From Micromonospora_I sp040659735 (GTDB taxonomy: Bacteria; Actinomycetota; Actinomycetes; Mycobacteriales; Micromonosporaceae), in NCBI RefSeq assembly GCF_040659735.1, contig NZ_JBFANZ010000028.1:1-64000 (forward strand): a stretch of DNA of 64,000 bases, read 5' to 3'. Below the pieces are notes generated by a model. That model made no database searches, was not told the DNA's origin, and saw nothing but the letters and a program-made list of their open reading frames with translations. Position numbers and translations under genes: made by a program. This document shows positions 15,804 through 25,000 of this stretch, piece by piece (the stretch's first letter is position 1; each line of letters starts with the position of its first letter).

Positions 15804-17204
15804 TCACACCACCGTGATCCGGTCGGGGTCGTCCACGAGAACAGCGACTTCGGTGGGGCCGATCGCGACGTCTTCGCCGCAGCCGGCCACCGACGCGGTC
15901 ACGGCGGCGCCGGCGACGGTGATGTCGAGGTCGGTCAGCCGGGGCGGATATCGCAGTAGCCGCAGGTCGCGGGCGTCGACGACGCCGGGCTCGTTCATCA
16001 CCGCCCACATCACCTCGCTGAACCGCACCGGCTCGCCGATCCGTAGCCGATCGACGTACCGGCGGACCCGGTCGCCGATCCGACCCAGCAGGGCGCCCGC
16101 CTCCGGGCCGGGCGTCCCCGCCGCGCCCGTGGCGAGCGGAAGACCGTCGACGACGAGCCGTACCTGGAATCCCACCCCCACGGGGTCCGCCCGTTCGATG
16201 TTCGGCGCGATCCCGATCGGCCGCACCTCGTCGACCGCCCCGCGTACCCGGTCGGCGAGCTGACCGGGACCGTCCCACACCGCGCCATCCTCCGCGGCGA
16301 CGAGAATCGTCACGAAGTACGGGCTGCCGAGGCTGCGCTGCTCGGCGAAGAGCCGCTCGGCGAAGGAGAAGTTGCCGAAGATGGACTGGTTGATGTCCAG
16401 GCCGCCGTAGAGGTCCTTCACGACGACCTGGCGGACGCCGGGCACCAGCGATACGGCGACGCGCACGGCGTCGGGGGTCCACAGGTTGCGCGGATAGGCC
16501 AGCAACAGGTCACGGTAGAGCTCGTCGGGCCACTGCCGTGATCCGCCCGACAGGGCCATCTCGTGGGTGATCGACAGCGTGCCGTCGGCGAGTAACTGCG
16601 CGGCCCGCGCCACCCGGACGTCGGCGGGGGAGAAGGCCGCGATGAGTCCGGGGGTGTCGCCCCCGACGGTGGCGGCCGGGTCCAGGTCGCCGTCCGGGCC
16701 GGGCAGGAACGCGACCACCGGCGCGGTCGCGGCGCGGTCGGTGTTGGTGAGCCGGACCGTTTCGGCCAGGAACACCTCGGCGCCGCCGCGGGCGCTCAGC
16801 CGTGATCCGCGCGGCAGCACGAGAAGGGGAAGGTCGGTCGGGAGGTCCGCCTGCACGGCGATCCCGACCTGCCCCGACGCCCGGTGGAACGGCCGTATGA
16901 TGCCGAGCTCCGCGCCGAGCCGGGAGAGCGCCTCCTCGGTCGCGGTCGCGACGTGGGTGTCGGCGAAGCACTGTCCGATGTGGGTCCAGACGTGCGCCTC
17001 CTCGACCGTGATCAGTTCGAGCACGGTACGCAGCGCGCTTCCCGACGTGAGATCGACGGTCGGCCCGAACAACTCCCGGGCCGCGGCGAGTTTCTCCTCG
17101 AGCAGCCGGGCCACCGGCTTGGGCACGAATCCGGACTCGGTGATGCCGTACGCCTTCCCCACGGCGGTCGTGCGGGCAATCCGCTCGAGTTCACTGTCGG
17201 TCAT
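15804..17204 (-). CDS. Baseplate J/gp47-like wedge protein of the CIS
   Basis: The 466 aa protein has the baseplate J layout: an N-terminal helical part with DLTSGSALRTVLELITVEEA, the sentence-like strand block beginning GIAVQADLPTDLPLLVLPRG SRL in which an ill-fitting ring of strands contacts neighbours, and a C-terminal part with TPDAVRVAVSLVPGVRQVVV and a predicted wedge fold. In Afp/PVC and phage P2 this protein connects sheath ring to hub and triggers contraction. The start ATG overlaps the preceding stop (TGATG), so it is coupled to the gp25-like gene, the usual neighbour. Confidence 0.75.
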   Translation of the reverse strand: MTDSELERIARTTAVGKAYGITESGFVPKPVARLLEEKLAAARELFGPTVDLTSGSALRTVLELITVEEAHVWTHIGQCFADTHVATATEEALSRLGAELGIIRPFHRASGQVGIAVQADLPTDLPLLVLPRGSRLSARGGAEVFLAETVRLTNTDRAATAPVVAFLPGPDGDLDPAATVGGDTPGLIAAFSPADVRVARAAQLLADGTLSITHEMALSGGSRQWPDELYRDLLLAYPRNLWTPDAVRVAVSLVPGVRQVVVKDLYGGLDINQSIFGNFSFAERLFAEQRSLGSPYFVTILVAAEDGAVWDGPGQLADRVRGAVDEVRPIGIAPNIERADPVGVGFQVRLVVDGLPLATGAAGTPGPEAGALLGRIGDRVRRYVDRLRIGEPVRFSEVMWAVMNEPGVVDARDLRLLRYPPRLTDLDITVAGAAVTASVAGCGEDVAIGPTEVAVLVDDPDRITVV

Positions 17205-17647
17205 CAGATCTCCACCTCTCCCAGCACGAGCCGGAGTGCCTCGCCGAGCACGGTGCGGACCTCCGCGGTTACCCGCTGCCGGCGGTCCGCCCCGACCGGA
17301 CTCAACGTCACGTCGAGCACCTCACGGACCCTGGCGTCCGCGGTCAGCGTGCGGATCACCGACAGCCGGATGAGCTCCTCGGTCAGCGCCGGCGGCGTGT
17401 TCAGGGTGAGCACGCGCAGTCCGTCGAAGCCGAACCCGAGGTCGAACGGGTCGGTCCCGGTGGGGGTGAGCAGCGCGACGGTGAGGTCCTGGGCGAGGTT
17501 CTCCACCCCGTCCACGATGGCGATCCCGGCGCCGGCGGTCCCGTCCCGCCAGCGCAGGTCGAGCCCGAGGGAGTCGGGCCCGATCGGGGTCAGCGCCAGG
17601 CCGTGCCCGAGCACCGCCCGCGCCGTGACCGCGTTCGTCTCCGTCAC
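17204..17647 (-). CDS. GPW/gp25-like baseplate protein of the CIS
   Basis: The 147 aa product starts at GTG within a GTGA overlap with the hub gene. It carries the gp25 family core: a hydrophobic strand block with DPFDLGFGFDGLRVL, then LTEELIRLSVIRTLTADARVR and a C-terminal strand pair ending in a helix. In T4 gp25 and T6SS TssE this small protein sits at the inner baseplate and nucleates the sheath. The N-terminal part, with DSLGLDLRWRDGTAG, is typical of actinobacterial CIS members. Confidence 0.72.
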   Translation of the reverse strand: MTETNAVTARAVLGHGLALTPIGPDSLGLDLRWRDGTAGAGIAIVDGVENLAQDLTVALLTPTGTDPFDLGFGFDGLRVLTLNTPPALTEELIRLSVIRTLTADARVREVLDVTLSPVGADRRQRVTAEVRTVLGEALRLVLGEVEI

Positions 17648-19518
17648 TGGACCTCCACCGACTGCTCGACGTCGAATGTGACCTTGCGGGCGGTGAACCG
17701 GATCTCGGCCGACGTGGAGATCTCGATGTTGCCGTCGGCGTCGAACCGGATCGTGGCGTTGCCCTTCGCGCTGCTGATGACGACCTCGTCGACCGCCGCG
17801 TCCGCCGGACGCTGGCCGACACCGGGCATCTTCTGCTCGCCGACGCCGATGTGCAGGGCGCGGACCGCGACGGCGCGTACCCCGCGGGCGTCGATCAGGT
17901 CGCTGGAGACCTTGCCGGTGGGTGCCGGTTCGGCGGCCGGGTCGCTGCTCGACTCGGCGGCGCCGACGCCGGTCGGCAGGGTGAGCCACCAGTCGCCCGG
18001 TTTGCTCTCCGGCTCCTCGCCCCGGTCCCAGAGACAGCCGGCGACGACCGCGTTGCGCGGGTCGTTCTGGTGGTTGAGGTGCAGCACGCGCGCGCCCGGG
18101 TAGTGCGGGATCACCAGGCCGGTGCCGCGGAACGCGAACGGCGTCAGGTACGGCTTGTCGACGAGCTGGGTCGGCGTGGGCATCAGGTCGCCGTCGACCG
18201 GCACGTTCGGCGCCGGTCTGTCGGCCAGCCCCGAACGCAGCTGGAGCCGTTGCGGCCGTACGGCCATCGTGCCGTCCTGCTGCGGCGCGGTGGTCTGCCG
18301 GTTGACCAGCCCGACGTCCATCGGACGCCGGGCGCTGGCGAGCTGGCGTGCCCGGGTGTCCAGCTCCTCGGCCAGTCGGTGCGCCTCGCTGGTCTGCGCC
18401 GGATCCCCGGTGTGCGCGGCGCGCGGCTGCTGGCGCTCCACCCGCAGCGTGGTCGTGAAACCGGTTGACCTGCCCAGTTGATGGGTCAACCCGAGCACCC
18501 GGAACGGACGTGGTGCCGGCGGTGGGGCGGCGCCGGTCAGCGCGGTGAACGGCTCGACCAGCACTCCCAGCGCGCCGACCACGGAGGCCGCCGCGTTCGT
18601 CGTCGGCACGACCGCGGGCACCGCGAGCTCCACCACATCCCCGACCTGGATGTCCGGACGCCCGAGCAGGGTGACGGTGAACGCGTCCACCACGGTGCGG
18701 GCGTACGGGTTGTCGGGCGCGGGTTCCGGCCGTTCGGCCGGCACCGGCACCACGTCGACCAGGCCGGTGGACGCGTCCAGCGGGTGGGTCGTCCCGCCGT
18801 CGACGGGCCCCACCCAGGTGCCCACGTGCAGCCGGCCGCCGCGCAGGAAGAGCGGAACACCGGTGTCGGTCGCGCCGCCGCGCGCGATCTGGGCCAGATG
18901 CAGGATGACCCGGTCCAGCGGCAGGTCCAGCGGGACGTCGAGCCGGCCGTCGACCCCCGGCTGGTCGCCCTCGGCCACCACCTCCACCGGCGGCTCGGTC
19001 TGGCCGCACAGCGCCCGCAGGTAGTCGATCAGCGGCCGTCCGGCCGGTACGTCGACGGCGCGGGACCGGGTGCCGCGCAGCCGCGCGAAGGCGGCGTCGA
19101 CGCCAGTGAACGTGGTGCGGTAGCGGAAGTCGCCGGCGGTGCGTTCGACCCGGGTGATCCGGCCGAGAAACACCTCGGGCAGCCCGTCCGATCCGGGACC
19201 GAAGCTGAGGGCGCCGGCCAGGTTGGCCAGCCCCGACACGAAGGTGCCGGGGGTGTCCCGCCAGCCGAGCGCGACGGTCACGTGCGGGCACGGCCGGCCG
19301 GCGAGCTTCTCGTAGTCGGGGTCGGTCAGCCCGTCCACCGCCAGGCTGAAGGTCGCCGCCCGGAACGACCCGTCCGACTCCCAGCGCAGCTCCGCGTCGT
19401 ACTGCTCGCGGCCCACGCTGAGCGCCGGCTCGGCGGCGAGGCCGTCGGCGCCGTCGGCGCGGAAGTCCGCCCGCCAGCCCGCGTCGAAGCCGACGGTCGA
19501 ATCAGATGAGCCCGGCAT
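17644..19518 (-). CDS. Central hub/spike protein (VgrG/gp27-gp5-like) of the CIS
   Basis: The 624 aa protein starts at ATG behind AGGAGGAGGA, overlapping the previous gene by 17 bases. Residues 1-350 resemble the gp27-like hub half (for example GRPLIDYLRALCGQT and VGDVVELAVPAVV). Around 430-520 is an OB-like segment with GARVLHLNHQNDPRNAVVAG and LWDRGEEPESKPGDWWLTLP. The end, from DEVVISSAKGNATIRFDADG to ISTSAEIRFTARKVTFDVEQ, has the alternating I/V pattern of the gp5/VgrG beta-helix needle. It should form the trimer that carries the PAAR-like tip and pierces the target. No extra C-terminal toxin domain is fused. Confidence 0.75.
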   Translation of the reverse strand: MPGSSDSTVGFDAGWRADFRADGADGLAAEPALSVGREQYDAELRWESDGSFRAATFSLAVDGLTDPDYEKLAGRPCPHVTVALGWRDTPGTFVSGLANLAGALSFGPGSDGLPEVFLGRITRVERTAGDFRYRTTFTGVDAAFARLRGTRSRAVDVPAGRPLIDYLRALCGQTEPPVEVVAEGDQPGVDGRLDVPLDLPLDRVILHLAQIARGGATDTGVPLFLRGGRLHVGTWVGPVDGGTTHPLDASTGLVDVVPVPAERPEPAPDNPYARTVVDAFTVTLLGRPDIQVGDVVELAVPAVVPTTNAAASVVGALGVLVEPFTALTGAAPPPAPRPFRVLGLTHQLGRSTGFTTTLRVERQQPRAAHTGDPAQTSEAHRLAEELDTRARQLASARRPMDVGLVNRQTTAPQQDGTMAVRPQRLQLRSGLADRPAPNVPVDGDLMPTPTQLVDKPYLTPFAFRGTGLVIPHYPGARVLHLNHQNDPRNAVVAGCLWDRGEEPESKPGDWWLTLPTGVGAAESSSDPAAEPAPTGKVSSDLIDARGVRAVAVRALHIGVGEQKMPGVGQRPADAAVDEVVISSAKGNATIRFDADGNIEISTSAEIRFTARKVTFDVEQSVEVQ

Positions 19519-20056
19519 AGGGGTCCTCCTCCTCGGGACGTGGCTGCGTCGCGGCGCCGCCGACGGGTCGCCAGCCGACGCTGATCCGGGAACCGCACTC
19601 GCCGCCGCGGACCAGCGAGCCGGCGGCGAGCCGGAGGTCGTCGATCCAGAGTTCGCCCAGCAGCCGTCCGTCACCGGCGACCGGCAGCGCCCGGTCGGGC
19701 AGCGCCGGCCAGGTGGTGAGCACCCCGGACGGGCCGATGACCAGGATCACCGCGGACGTCGCGGCGGTGCTCAGCGAGTCCGGGGGCGGTGCGGTCAGCG
19801 CGGCGACCGCCTGCCGGTGTGCGGCGATGTGGATGGGTAGCCCGACGCCGACAGCGGTGGCCCCGACCGGTGCGCGCCGCAGCGCCGCGTCGTGCACCAC
19901 CTGGTCGACGGGGGCGCAGAGCAGCCGGGGCAGGTCGCCCGCGCCGGTCACGAGGACGGCGCGCAGGCCGGGCACCGGGCCGGCGATCGGTACGGCCTGT
20001 GGGACGCCGCGTGCGGCGTCGAAGGGCAGCGCGGTCCAGCCGTCGGGCAGGCTCAT
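19502..20056 (-). CDS. Small CIS hub-region protein, 184 aa, unassigned
   Basis: Coupled to the previous gene by an ATGA overlap and to the hub gene by 17 bases. It begins MSLPDGWTALPFDAARGV and contains alternating hydrophobic strands, including AAVILV-type runs around SAVILVIGPSGVLTTW, and ends PRPEEEDPYAGLI. No LysM or other family was recognised. Its place just before the hub is that of the hub adaptor in extracellular CIS, so a structural role near the tube-hub junction is the simplest reading. Confidence 0.5.
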   Translation of the reverse strand: MSLPDGWTALPFDAARGVPQAVPIAGPVPGLRAVLVTGAGDLPRLLCAPVDQVVHDAALRRAPVGATAVGVGLPIHIAAHRQAVAALTAPPPDSLSTAATSAVILVIGPSGVLTTWPALPDRALPVAGDGRLLGELWIDDLRLAAGSLVRGGECGSRISVGWRPVGGAATQPRPEEEDPYAGLI

Positions 20057-20550
20057 GTCAGGAACTCCAGTGTGGACATCGCGGCGGTGGCGCCGAGGTC
20101 GACGAGGGCGTCGACCGGGCCCGGGCGCGGCACGTGCCGCAGTGTCACGGAAACCTCCAGCGTCTCCAGCCGTTGCGCGGACGCGGTGAAGGACAGGTCG
20201 CTGATCTGCATGTTGATCCGACTGACGAGCCGGCTGACGAACATCAGCCCGCCCACCGTGCCGCCGGTCCAGGCACCGAGTGACCCGCCGCGCCGGCTCG
20301 ACGCGGCGAGCAGCTCCAGGTCCTTCTTCCACAGCAGCCGTTGCGGGCCGACGAGCAGCGCCGACAGGGAAACGGTGTCGGTCGAGGACGTGGTGGCCGT
20401 GCGGTACGCCTGGGCGCCGACCGGTGGCAGCGAGTACGTCTCGCTGAGGGTCAGCCGGCTGACCGCGAAGAGCGGGATGAACAGCGGAAGGTCGACGATC
20501 AGGGCGGCCGGCAGCCGTTGGAACTCGTCGACGTGGGATCGCGACGGCAT
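20053..20550 (-). CDS. CIS tube-initiator/adaptor-like protein, 165 aa
   Basis: The protein starts MPSRSHVDEFQRLPAALIVD and is beta-rich, with paired strands FAVSRLTLSETYSLPPVG and SRINMQISDLSFTASAQ followed by LETLEVSVTLRHVPRPGP. This layout resembles small tube-to-hub adaptor proteins that lie between tube and spike genes (Afp7/gpU-like position). It lacks an obvious LysM motif. It begins three bases after the stop of the 505 aa gene and is coupled downstream. The specific family is not certain. Confidence 0.5.
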   Translation of the reverse strand: MPSRSHVDEFQRLPAALIVDLPLFIPLFAVSRLTLSETYSLPPVGAQAYRTATTSSTDTVSLSALLVGPQRLLWKKDLELLAASSRRGGSLGAWTGGTVGGLMFVSRLVSRINMQISDLSFTASAQRLETLEVSVTLRHVPRPGPVDALVDLGATAAMSTLEFLT

Positions 20551-20553
20551 CTC

Positions 20554-22071
20554 TCACCTCGTTCCGGTCAGGGGCACGCGGTCGGGCCAGACCCCGGCCG
20601 GCAGGTCGTGGCTCACCCGCCAACTGCCGTCGGAGTTGACGTGGATGTCGATGTGCAGTGGCGGGCCGCCGGGGCGGGGGATCTCGTAGCGCACCGACGT
20701 GAGCACGTCGATGAACTCGAAAGCGCCGTTCGTCAACGGGATGGCCAGCCGCCGCCCCTGGGCGGTGACGACCGGCGCCACCGAAGCCGTGGCACCGGTG
20801 GCGCGTTCGGCGGCCGCGAGCTGTCGCAGCACGTGTTCGGCCCCCTTGTTCTGGGCGAGCTGGTTGACCCCCCACGGGGCCAGCATCAGCCCGGCGAACA
20901 CCTCGCCGCCGAAGCCCGGGCCGACCAGGTGCGCCCGCTGCCAGCCGGCGACCATGTTCGCGAGCCGGTCGGCCAGCCAGGCCGGGGATGTGGGCAGCGC
21001 CCGGACGGCGCGACCGCCCAGCGTGTAGCCCTGCAGGCCCATCCCGGGCAGGTCGCGCGACAGCGGTTCGCTCAGCACGCCGGTGGCGGTGGCCCGGACG
21101 TCGTCGAAGCGGAGGGCTTCGCTGATCTCGGTCGCGCTGGCCGACGGCTCGACGAGCGCGCCGGCCCGTGAGCGGACGGCGAGCGCATCCGCCGCGGCCG
21201 ATCCCGGCTCGTGCGTGCCACCGGCCGGGATCGGACGGCTCGGCGGCACCCGGTCCCTGCTGGGGCCCGAGTCGAACCGGCGCCCGAAGCTGCGCAACAC
21301 CTCGTTGCTCTCGGCAATCACCCGTTGCAGGTCATCCGCCGCACGGGCCGCCGCCGCGGGGCTCGGTTGCCCGGCCATCACCGCGCGGTACGCCTCGGTG
21401 GCGTTTCGCATCCGCTGCATCTGCTCCACCAGTACCGGGTGGTCCGGCCAGCCCACCCGCACCGAGGCGACCCCGGCCGGCTCCAGCGTGCGGCCGTCCT
21501 GCCAGGCCCGGACGATCTCCCCGGCCCAGTCGAGGAGCTCCCGGCCCCGGCTGCGCGACCGGGCCAACGGCGGCACCTCACGGGCGGCGGCCAGCGCCGC
21601 GGGACTGGCGCCACCGGTGACGGCCGCCTGGGTGGACGTGGTGGGCGCGCCGGTCCCAGCGGTGAGGAGGTCGCGCATCGTGCTCTGCACGTCGGTGGCG
21701 TTCTGGTCCAGCATGAACCGGACCCGGTCCTCGAACGTCGACATCTCCGCCAGCGCGTCGGCGACGATGTGCAGATCCGCCTCGCGCATCGCGGGCGCGC
21801 GGCCCTCGCCGGCTGCGCCGCGCAGCATCTCCATGTCGTCGAGCAACCGGCCGAGCGCGCCGTCGAGTTGGCCCAGCGCGCCGTCGAGGCGCCGCTCGTG
21901 CTGGTTGGCGACGGCGAGCAGCAGCGCGTGCGCGAGGTCGTCCACGGATCGGCTGCCCGGCCGCTCCCGGTAGACGATCGTCAGCGCGCGCTGGATCGCC
22001 TCCAGCGTCTGCGATTGTTCCCGCGCCCAGCGCTGCATGCCCGCGCGGACCATGGCGGCGGTGATCGCCAT
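20554..22071 (-). CDS. Putative CIS effector: helical N-terminus with toxin-like C-terminal domain
   Basis: This 505 aa protein has a helical N-terminal region (about 1-140), a Pro/Ala/Ser-rich middle (about 140-345) and a compact C-terminal domain (about 350-505). The last domain contains GWQRAHLVGPGFGGE at 376-390 and VNQLAQNKGAEHVLRQL at 402-418, followed by a five-strand-like tail. A conserved RAHL with downstream N and QN motifs is reminiscent of polymorphic-toxin domains and of His-Me-finger-type nuclease cores (RGHL...N...N). The modular layout, with leader, spacer and terminal toxin-like domain, fits a loaded cargo. No immunity-like gene is directly adjacent. The start overlaps the upstream stop (TGATG). 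Confidence 0.6.
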   Translation of the reverse strand: MAITAAMVRAGMQRWAREQSQTLEAIQRALTIVYRERPGSRSVDDLAHALLLAVANQHERRLDGALGQLDGALGRLLDDMEMLRGAAGEGRAPAMREADLHIVADALAEMSTFEDRVRFMLDQNATDVQSTMRDLLTAGTGAPTTSTQAAVTGGASPAALAAAREVPPLARSRSRGRELLDWAGEIVRAWQDGRTLEPAGVASVRVGWPDHPVLVEQMQRMRNATEAYRAVMAGQPSPAAAARAADDLQRVIAESNEVLRSFGRRFDSGPSRDRVPPSRPIPAGGTHEPGSAAADALAVRSRAGALVEPSASATEISEALRFDDVRATATGVLSEPLSRDLPGMGLQGYTLGGRAVRALPTSPAWLADRLANMVAGWQRAHLVGPGFGGEVFAGLMLAPWGVNQLAQNKGAEHVLRQLAAAERATGATASVAPVVTAQGRRLAIPLTNGAFEFIDVLTSVRYEIPRPGGPPLHIDIHVNSDGSWRVSHDLPAGVWPDRVPLTGTR

Positions 22072-25000
22072 CAGTGCCCACCTCCCGGCAGGGTCGGCGT
22101 GGGCAGGCCGGCGGCCAGCGGCCCGAGGGCGGCGTCCACCTCCCGCAGGGTGCCGTGTTCCAGGGCCTGCTGGCGCATCCAGGGCACGAGCACCGGCGTG
22201 ATCACCCTGGGCAGTAGCGCGGTCATCACCGCGACGACGGCCGCTTCTGTCACCGCCTGGCGCACGGCCTGGTCCAGCACCTCCCGGGTCATGTTCCGGA
22301 CGAGCTCGCGCCGGGTGCTGCGGGCCACCGACCGGACCGCCATCCCGACGCCGGCCCGTTCGGCGACCCGCAGCCCCTGCCGCGCCGTGCCGACGATGGC
22401 GTGCGCGGCCTTGCCGACGCCGGTCACGTCGAAGACGCTGAACGCGATGCTGAGCCCGGCCATCAGTTGGGCGAGCTGCACCTCCTGCCAGCGCAGGAAC
22501 AGCTCCGGGTCTTCCAGCGACCGGTACAGGTCGGTCTTGCGATCGGCCTCCAGCACGTCGACGGCGGTCAGCGCGAGCCCGGCGATCCCGGTGATCGCGG
22601 CGGCGGCGATCGCGCCGAGCGGCGCGCAGAGCAGCCCGAGCGCGATGATGCCGATGGTCGAGAAGATGGTGATGAACGAGTCGAAGTCGGCCTTGCGGCC
22701 GATCGCAGCGTTGATCCCCTCGACGTAGTGCCGGTCGTCGCCGATGTGCGGGCGCAGCTGGTCGTCGGCGAGCGCGTGGATGCCGTGCAGTTCGAACCGG
22801 AGCCCGCGCCAGTCGCGGCCGCCCTCGCGTTCGACGTACTGCGACGCCTCCAGCGCGAAGAACGCCCCATCCTCGGCGTCGGAGCTCTTCGCGATCATCT
22901 CGGTGTTCGCGCGGAACATCTCCCCGAGCAGGTCGGTGAGGTAGCGGCGGACGTGTGCGGCGTCCCGCTGCGCCCCGGCGTACAGCGCGTCCAGGTCGCT
23001 TACCTGGAGGAAGAGCGGGTCCACCTGGTTGAGCAGCCCGCGTCGCGTGCCGATCGACGCCTCCAGATCGGTCACCGACCAGTCCCGTCCCTGGAACACG
23101 GCCACCCGCTGAGAACCGCGCCGTTCGATCCGGGCCTCGCCGACCACGGAGAGGATCCCGGCCGGGATGGACTGGATCGGCGGCGGCAGCGTGTACCGCT
23201 CGTGCCGGGAGCCGATCTCCCGCGGCACCGACATCACCTCCCGCACGGTGCCGGTGGCGATCACCTGCTCGGAGTAGCGGATCGCGCGACGCAACGTGGT
23301 CAGCTGCACCACCGTCTCGCCCAGGATGTCCAGCGCAGACGAGAACGAGGCCAGCGTCTGATCGAACCGGTGGTCCTTGCGCCCCACGATGCCCTGCCGC
23401 GACGACCGCAGCTGCTGCAGCAGCAGCGCGCGGCAGGTCTCGGCGTAGAGGTGCGTGAAGCCGTGCTTCATGGAGTCGTTGAAGTCGCCGCTGAACCGCA
23501 GTGCCCAACTGGCGGCGTTCGGCTCCCAGTCCGGGTCGACGCGGACCAGGCCGGCGTTACGCGCGTCGAGATAGCAGTTGATCACCGCGCTGCCGAAATC
23601 GCTGACGTCGGCGGCGATGCGGGCCAGCAGCCGCAGGTAGTCGAACTCCGGTGACGCTCCCGGGCGTACGTCCAGGAATCCGTTGTTGCCGCCGCCGTCG
23701 GTGCGGATGGTTACCTCGGTCATCGAGGTGGCGCGGACGGCGCCCAGGCCGATGCCCCGCGCCCGGCCGGCCACCATCAGCGCGGTATTGAGTGCGAACC
23801 GGCCCAGGTACGGGCATTCCGGCACCTCGAGCGCCGCCGCGATCGCCCGCATCTTCGCGATCAGCCCATGGTCGTTGACGAGCAGGTCGGACCTCGGCTC
23901 GGCGAGGTACGGCCCGTCGTCGAACCGCCGACCGTCCACCCCGGTCGACGGCCAGAGCCGCCTGCCGTGCTCGCTGTCACCGAGCCGGCCGCCCCGCGGC
24001 GGCGGCGACACAGCTTGCGCCCCCGTTCCGCCGGTGCCGCCCTGCCCACCGGTACCGGTGGCGGTCCCCGTGCCGTCGCCCCGTCCGGAGCCGGTGCCGG
24101 TGCCGGTGCCGCTGCCGGTGCCACCCGAGCCGGCGTCGCCCGCCTGCTCCCCGTTCGCGGTCCGGGTCGGTGTCCCGGTGACGAACCGGATCGGCCCGTG
24201 CACCGCGGTGCCCCCGATGGTCGGCGGCATGACGACCAGGGACTCCTGCGATCCACCCGCCAGGTTCCAGATCAGCTGCGTCTCGACCAGTTCGCCACGA
24301 TGGTCGCGCAGCAGTGCCTCCGCGTACGCCCGCCGCCGCGCGGGGTCGCGCAGCGCGAAGTCGGCTGGATAACCGCCCCGGTCGACCATGCCCTCGATCC
24401 GGGTGACGACCGTCGCCACCGTTGCGGTCTCCCCGGTGTCGGTGAGCTCGTAGCCCCCGAAACTGGGATCCAGCCGGCTGCGCTGGATGCCCCGGGAGGC
24501 GCCCCGTTCGGGTACCAGCGTCAGCATCGGCCACCACAGGTGGTCGTAGGAGCGCGCCGCCAGACTGCCGTCCTCGGGCACCGGGCCACGCACCTCGGTG
24601 ATCCAGACCAGGGTCATCCGCGACGCCCCTCCGACGTGCACCGGGCCGTAGAACCCCGGATAGCCGAGGGCGCCCGGATCCCAGCGCGGCCCGTGCCGGT
24701 ACACGTGCCACAGCCAGGCGACGCTGAGCGCCTGCACCAGGGTGAGCACCTGGCCGGCCGCCGGCAGCGGCGGTGGCGGCCCGGCGGCCGCGGCGGTCGC
24801 CGTCGCCTCCTCGGTCAGCGGCACCTCGGTTTCGCCACCGTCGAAGAACGGCACCACGTAGGTGGTCAGCCCGCCGCGGCGGCGCACCCGGGACGGGTCG
24901 AAGGGTTCCGCGGGCGTGCCGGTGACGCGTCCGCCGGCGACCGGTCGATCGTGCAGCCGCGCGCGGACCGTCTCCAGCGCACCGGCGCGGGCGCCGTCGA

